Assembly (NCBI RefSeq): GCF_932526225.1
Contig: NC_064035.1
Coordinates: forward strand, 1,797,501-1,861,500
Direction of reading: 5' to 3'
From: Nematostella vectensis
Lineage: Eukaryota > Cnidaria > Anthozoa > Actiniaria > Edwardsiidae
DNA length: 64,000 nucleotides
Part shown: piece after piece, positions 56,301 to 64,000 of the stretch
Layout of the letters: every line of letters begins with the position of its first letter
How positions within the stretch are numbered: position 1 is the stretch's first letter
The notes under the pieces: generated by a model
Told to the model about the DNA's origin: nothing
Databases searched by the model: none
The model's input: only the letters and a program-made list of their open reading frames with translations
Translations under genes and position numbers: made by a program

Positions 56301-59300
56301 TAACGAGTATTGCAGCACGCTACTTTGTGGAGAGAAACTGTGAAGTAACGAGTATTGCGGCACGCTACTTTGTGGAGAGAAACTGTGACGTAACGAGTAT
56401 TGCAGCACGCTACTTTGTGGAGAGAAACTGTGAAGTAACGAGTATTGCGGCACGCTACTTTGTGGAGAGAAACTGTGACGTAACGAGTATTGCAGCACTC
56501 TGCTTTGTGGAAAGAAACTGTGAAGTAACGAGTATTGCGGCACTCTGCTTTGTGGAAAGAAACCGTGAAGTAACGAGTATTGCAGCACTCTACTTTGTGG
56601 AAGGAAACTGTGAAGTAACGAGTATTGCGGCACGCTACTTTGTGGAAAGAAACTGTGAAGTAACGAGTATTGCGGCACGCTACTTTGTGGAAAGAAACTG
56701 TGAAGTAACGAGTATTGCGGCACGCTACTTTGTGGAAAGAAACTGTGAAGTAACGAGTATTGCAGCACGCTGCTTTGTGGAGAGAAACTGTGACGTAACG
56801 AGTATTGCAGCACGCTACTTTGTGGAGAGAAACTGTGACGTAACGAGTATTGCAGCACGCTGCTTTGTGGAGAGAAACTGTGAAGTAACGAGTATTGCAG
56901 CACGCTGCTTTGTGGAGAGAAACTGTGAAGTAACGAGTATTGCAGCACGCTGCTTTGTGGAAAGAAACTGTGAAGTATCGAGTATTGCGGCACGCTACTT
57001 TGTGGAGAGAAACTGTGAAGTAACGAGTATTGCGGCACGCTACTTTGTGGAGTGAAACTGTGACGTAACGAGTATTGCAGCACGCTACTTTGTGGAGAGA
57101 AACTGTGACGTAACGAGTATTGCAGCACGCTACTTTGTGGAGTGAAACTGTGAAGTAACGAGTATTGCAGCACGCTGCTTTGTGGAGAGAAACTGTGAAG
57201 TAACGAGTATTGCAGCACGCTACTTTGTGAAGAGAAACTGTGAAGTAACGAGTATTGCAGCACGCTACTTTGTGGAGAGAAACTGTGACGTAACGAGTAT
57301 TGCAGCACGCTACTTTGTGGAGAGAAACTGTGAAGTAACGAGTATTGCAGCACGCTACTTTGTGGAGAGAAACTGTGAAGTAACGAGTATTGCAGCACGC
57401 TACTTTGTGGAGAGAAACTGTGAAGTAACGAGTATTGCAGCACGCTACTTTGTGGAGAGAAACTGTGAAGTAACGAGTATTGCAGCACGCTACTTTGTGG
57501 AGAGAAACTGTGAAGTAACGAGTATTGCAGCACGCTACTTTGTGGAGAGAAACTGTGAAGTAACGAGTATTGCAGCACGCTGCTTTGTGGAAAGAAACTG
57601 TGAAGTAACGAGTATTGCAGCACGCTACTTTGTGGAGAGAAACTGTGAAGTAACGAGTATTGCAGCACGCTACTTTGTGGAGAGAAACTGTGAAGTAACG
57701 AGTATTGCAGCACGCTGCTTTGTGGAGAGAAACTGTGAAGTAACGAGTATTGCAGCACGCTGCTTTGTGGAAAGAAACTGTGAAGTAACGAGTATTGCGG
57801 CACGCTGCTTTGTGGAAAGAAACTGTGAAGTAACGAGTATTGCAGCACGCTACTTTGTGAAGAGAAACTGTGAAGTAACGAGTATTGCAGCACGCTGCTT
57901 TGTGGAGAGAAACTGTGAAGTAACGAGTATTGCAGCACGCTGCTTTGTGGAAAGAAACTGTGAAGTAACGAGTATTGCAGCACGCTGCTTTGTGGAAAGA
58001 AACTGTGAAGTATCGAGTATTGCGGCACGCTACTTTGTGGAGAGAAACTGTGAAGTAACGAGTATTGCAGCACGCTACTTTGTGGAAAGAAACTGTGAAG
58101 TAACGAGTATTGCAGCACGCTACTTTCTGGAGAGAAACTGTGAAGTAACGAGTATTGCGGCACGCTACTTTGTGGAGTGAAACTGTGACGTAACGAGTAT
58201 TGCAGCACGCTACTTTGTGGAGAGAAACTGTGAAGTAACGAGTATTGCAGCACGCTGCTTTGTGGAGAGAAACTGTGAAGTAACGAGTATTGCAGCACGC
58301 TACTTTGTGAAGAGAAACTGTGAAGTAACGAGTATTGCAGCACGCTACTTTGTGGAGAGAAACTGTGAAGTAACGAGTATTGCAGCACGCTGCTTTGTGG
58401 AGAGAAACTGTGAAGTAACGAGTATTGCAGCACGCTGCTTTGTGGAAAGAAACTGTGAAGTAACGAGTATTGCAGCACGCTACTTTGTGGAAAGAAACTG
58501 TGAAGTAACGAGTATTGCGGCACTCTGCTTTGTGGAAAGAAACTGTGAAGTAACGAGTATTGCGGCACTCTGCTTTGTGGAAAGAAACTGTGAAGTAACG
58601 AGTATTGCGGCACTCTGCTTTGTGGAAAGAAACTGTGAAGTAACGAGTATTGCGGCACTCTGCTTTGTGAAGAGAAACTGTGAAGTAACGAGTATTGCGG
58701 CACTCTGCTTTGTGAAGAGAAACTGTGAAGTAACGAGTATTGCAGCACTCTGCTTTGTGGAAAGAAACTGTGAAGTAACGAGTATTGCGGCACTCTGCTT
58801 TGTGAAGAGAAACTGTGAAGTAACGAGTATTGCAGCACGCTACTTTGTGGAGAGAAACTGTGAAGTAACGAGTATTGCAGCACGCTACTTTGTGGAAAGA
58901 AACTGTGAAGTAACGAGTATTGCAGCACGCTACTTTGTGGAGAGAAACTGTGAAGTAACGAGTATTGCAGCACGCTACTTTGTGGAGAGAAACTGTGAAG
59001 TAACGAGTATTGCGGCACGCTACTTTGTGGAAAGAAACTGTGAAGTAACGAGTATTGCAGCACGCTACTTTGTGGAAAGAAACTGTGAAGTAACGAGTAT
59101 TGCGGCACGCTACTTTGTGGAAAGAAACTGTGAAGTAACGAGTATTGCAGCACGCTGCTTTGTGGAGAGAAACTGTGAAGTAACGAGTATTGCAGCACGC
59201 TACTTTGTGAAGAGAAACTGTGAAGTAACGAGTATTGCAGCACGCTACTTTGTGGAGAGAAACTGTGACGTAACGAGTATTGCAGCACTCTGCTTTGTGG

Positions 59301-59311
59301 AGAGAAACTGT
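53301..59311. repeat. 6-kb, 45-bp minisatellite seeded from the NEK8 3' end, 134 units
   Basis: Units begin cacgctactttgtggagaga, then aactgtgaagtaacgagtat, tgcag; the first starts at 53301 and the last at 59286, exactly 133 periods apart. Variable sites: ctac/ctgc, cgc/ctc, gagag/aaag, gaagt/gacgt, gcag/gcgg. Unit 1 contains the last codons and TGA of NEK8 (T-L-L-C-G-K-K-L-stop). A unit of 15 codons without stops in several frames produces continuous frames of ~2,090 codons on the minus strand and 1,247 on the plus; none has domains. In the NEK8 frame every unit carries the TGA. Confidence 0.97.
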
Positions 59312-60787
59312 CGAGAAAAGTAATATGGTGCAAAGTGCCATAGACTCGATTGGAGGATCGTTTTTCTGGTAAAAATATATGTAGAAAGTATCACAATAAA
59401 TAATTAAATGGTACTTAATGTTCATCATAATTTTGAGGACATTAATAAAAAGTAAAAAAAAAGCACACGTTTGTTTATTCAATCCATATCAAAACATTAA
59501 AGCAAATATCGCCCCAGCACTAGAAACAGTTTATTATGATACTTTGTGCGCTACGACCCTTTTGTTAGCGCTATTATTCCCAAAGTTAATAGGAACCACA
59601 AACCATCTGTTAAATGCTTTCATTAAATCGATATATTGTTCTTAGCCGCTAGACCACTCATAGTTGCTGTAACCTATTTAAAGACCTATCTTTTTCTAAG
59701 TGTCTAAGTCGGTGAGTACTGAACAAGAACTTAACAGAACAACTCGGTTTATTTAGATGAGTGATTTCAATAGAGATAAACCAGATAGCATAACGGAGCA
59801 CTAAAGCCTGTTTAGCGATAAATCGCTTGGAGCAATCTTATCAGCTTTTTTTGTACAAGAATGCGCAATGGTAGTAGGTACTACTGTGTACGATTATAAT
59901 GGTGTGAAAGAACTAACGTGAACTCTAGCAGGCTTACACACTTCTGTAGCTCATTGAAATCAAACGTTTGGTTGTTTTTAAAACGAAGTTAAACAAAATG
60001 CTCAATTCATTTCGCTCTCAGGTCCGAACAAAGGGATATTGATTCGTTTGGAATGATGTTATGACAAGAAACGATCAGCGCTAATATTTGCTAATTAAGC
60101 TCTTCAGTTTAATACCGGAGGTCTAATACTCGGCTTTAAGGGTACGAAGAAAGCCCTGCTGTGTGAAATATTGCTGTTTTTATGGCCCCAGCGAAAGGGA
60201 ACTACATGAGCTCTCATAATACATCTTCTCGAGCTCTGCAGCTGTTAGCATCTCTCGTCGCGCCATGGGAATCAAACACACTCGACATCCAGATCCTCCT
60301 ACACACATACATTAATCAATTATAGTTTGGATTAAAAAGGAGCTTGCTCCGGACAATGTATTATCAATGGTATGCGATAACACTATTTGACAAGCGCATG
60401 AGATGAATAAACGTTGTCGTAAAGGCTGTATCTTAGCATCAGGCCCCTCGACATAATCCACTTAGCACAAAACCACTCGTGCTACGGGTGAGTTACCCGC
60501 TGCAAATACGTAATTGTGGTCACTATCGAGCTTTCATTGTATCTATACTTTGACTCATTTCCGATTTCTGTGCATTTTTGTAATTGTCTCGAGTGTCGTT
60601 CTTAATTATAAATTAAGACAATCCGGTTGGGAGACCTTTGAAAATCCCGCGTCCATTATAAAGTTCTAGGGTCGTATACAAGCTAATGTGCCAGCATAGA
60701 CCGCAAAAAGTAGCCGTGTTTATTGTCTTACTGGGTTACAGGTCTCAAGTCTTGTAAGAGGCGCCCGATAGGTGCGGACTCCTCACC
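59312..60787. other. Intergenic, upstream of the homeobox gene
   Basis: No gene recognised. A TATA-like ttataaag lies near 60656-60663, about 125 bp before the homeobox start codon, a possible core promoter (weak). Confidence 0.4.
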
Positions 60788-62375
<1,588 letters not shown>

Positions 62376-62407
62376 TCACGCACAAAGATCAGACATGTGA
62401 TAGTGTA

Positions 62408-62413
62408 AATAAA
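62408..62413 (+). terminator. Polyadenylation signal of the homeobox gene
   Basis: AATAAA 33 bp downstream of the TGA, followed by a second AATAAA-like hexamer a few bases on. Confidence 0.7.
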
Positions 62414-63796
62414 GAATAAACTACAAGATTATCCAAGTATGAGTACGTCCCCTGATTTAGTATAATTCCCAGACGGTCTACTTATAAGCGATTTCACGAT
62501 AAGATCATAATCTTGCTTGATGATTATTTGGATTCTTCGCTAATAGGCTGGGTCGTGGAATGTATGGGCTCTCATTCTCTGAGGCCTGTCAAGTATAATG
62601 TTAGCTTACAAATCTTACGATTCATTAAAATAGTAGTGGTCCGAAGTTTCTTACCTATACTCGGTAAAAACCGGTAATAAGGGCATCGTAGGAGGCGGAC
62701 TACAGTGTCAGAAAAAATATGCTTGTAATGGGCTTTTTTTCAAATTAGGAATTTCAGTTAGGAACTCTATTAAATCAAGGAAAGCACCACCACCAATAAC
62801 TTGATGCTCAAATCGAGTTTGATTATACTTTTTTGTTCTTATTTTTTTTGCGAAAGAGCAACATACACGGACCACGCCGTGACACGGAAGGAAAGGGCGT
62901 AGGGGATTATGGGCGTAGGGGGGTGGTGGTGGTAGGGGTGGGGGTGGGGATAGACATGCCTCTTATTTTCTTGCCATTATTTGAATATAATATATTTGGT
63001 CGGGATAAATAGGCGCAAGCAATACTACAAACGACGACATGACGAAAAAACAGGACTTGAAGTTTCCAATAAGCTCATTTCACATCAAATAATAAGGCGG
63101 AAAATTCCCCTAAGTACTTAGTGAGTAATATCAAACAAAATATCAAATGCGACTTTTTTTAAATTGATGCGACTTTTTGGAAAGTGACATTGAAATTTGA
63201 GCTTTTCGTCCCTGAGCTCATACATAGCGCAAGGATGATCAGGGAAAAAATTATCTAAAAAGGCTAAAATCTATGCGCATTTCAGCTTGTGTTTTGAAAA
63301 GGGAAAATCAGTCCGGAATACAAGGAACTGGTGGTGGCCATTGTAAGAACTTGTATCTTTTTTCTCCATTTCTTCGAAGTGGGCATGTTCAGGGTTTTTC
63401 CGTCATGTCACAGACGACTGGTTGTGTAACTAGAATACCATTGGGCTATGCTACTGTAAAACTGACAATATTAAACAAATTAGACACAAAGAAAAAAATG
63501 AGACTTTATTGTTACATTACTCGTGCTTTGTATGGAGTGACCGTAGGTAGTCAAATTACCCACAAAATAACCGAAACCAAAATGGCATAGCGAAACAACC
63601 AGCTTTGACACAACAACACTTATGATCATCTGCGCGAAAATTCCTGCCGCCCCTTCCTTGATTATCCAACGGTCCGCCACTAAGTAAGGGTGTCTTCGGT
63701 CATTTGTCAGAACATTTACACATAAAGACGTACGTTAAGTGAATGAAACAGTTTAATGAGTTTGACGAGTTTAAGATGACGAGTCCACCGTGGAGA
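62414..63796. other. Intergenic, no gene seen
   Basis: AT-rich with a G-rich low-complexity stretch near 62895-62950. The 105-codon frame at 63273-63590 shows no recognisable domain or context. The right part probably holds the plastin 3' UTR. Confidence 0.4.
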
Positions 63797-64000
63797 TCAT
63801 TTGTTCTCGAGTCCTCTTGCCATCAAACACGCGAATACCGTCATAACCATCTTACTTTTTCCCTCCACCAGGTCCTCGGGTAGGGCGTAAACACGGGCGC
63901 CAACCTTCCTGGCCATGGAGATGGCGTACTTGGCGTTGAGGAAGGCGTCTTCCTGGCACTCACCAGCGTTCACCATAGAGTAGTTGATCGCCTTAGGCTT
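63797..64000 (-). CDS. Plastin/fimbrin, C-terminal end (partial)
   Basis: Sixty-seven codons and the TGA (63797-63799) enter from the right edge. The sequence contains [20 protein letters not shown] and [20 protein letters not shown], the end of the fourth calponin-homology domain of plastins, with family spacing up to the C-terminus. Plastins bundle actin filaments through two actin-binding domains, each of two CH domains. Only the end of CH4 is visible; whether an acceptor lies just outside cannot be seen. Confidence 0.93.
   Translation of the reverse strand, partial: KPKAINYSMVNAGECQEDAFLNAKYAISMARKVGARVYALPEDLVEGKSKMVMTVFACLMARGLENK

Noticed and set aside
53052-59482. Continuous open frames of ~2,090 codons (minus) and 1,247 codons (plus) across the 45-bp array
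   Set aside because: The unit is 45 bp, so any stop-free frame stays open throughout. The translations are pure reiterations without domains and overlap NEK8 exon 4 antisense. No start context or splice support.

Overview
This looks like animal nuclear DNA, most likely from an anthozoan cnidarian such as the sea anemone Nematostella or a relative. The genes are intron-containing and metazoan: three rhodopsin-family GPCRs, a secreted tyrosinase, a homeobox gene, the cilium genes NEK8 and CCDC13, and a plastin. Nothing prokaryotic is present. The species is inferred from gene types and texture; no search was run. Product names come from motifs and from my memory of family members.

Layout, left to right. 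1-648 (minus) is the 5' part of a GPCR gene cut by the window edge. A paralogous GPCR lies divergently at 5083-7050. A cystatin-like secreted protein is at 9422-10003. A four-exon tyrosinase gene runs on the minus strand from 14787 to 12228. A ~1.27-kb unit occurs twice in tandem (16821-24386), and its second copy is interrupted by a very young 5,008-bp Ty3/gypsy-type LTR retrotransposon (18885-23892). A two-exon GPCR is at 27555-29529. A thirteen-exon CCDC13 gene (minus, 48790 to 34004) stands head to head with a four-exon NEK8 gene (plus, 49208-53328), only 417 bp apart. A two-exon NK-like homeobox gene is at 60788-62375. The last exon of a plastin/fimbrin gene enters from the right edge (63797-64000, minus).

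The most unusual property is tandem-repeat load. About fifteen different minisatellites cover roughly a quarter of the window by my estimate. Several begin exactly at exon ends: the NEK8 stop codon (134 units of 45 bp), the 5083 GPCR stop codon (66-bp units), the CCDC13 stop codon, and the CCDC13 exon 9 splice acceptor (eleven 41-bp units, each keeping the acceptor). Many units are multiples of 3 bp, which creates spurious open frames of up to ~2,000 codons that should not be annotated as genes.

Functionally, CCDC13 (centriolar satellites, ciliogenesis) and NEK8 (ciliary kinase) share one short intergenic region and may be co-expressed. The GPCRs, tyrosinase, homeobox gene and plastin are otherwise unrelated neighbours. 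Exon models for the multi-exon genes were assembled by hand from splice sites, matching phases and family similarity; the summed lengths (tyrosinase 371 aa, CCDC13 691 aa, NEK8 698 aa, homeobox 232 aa) are all in frame.
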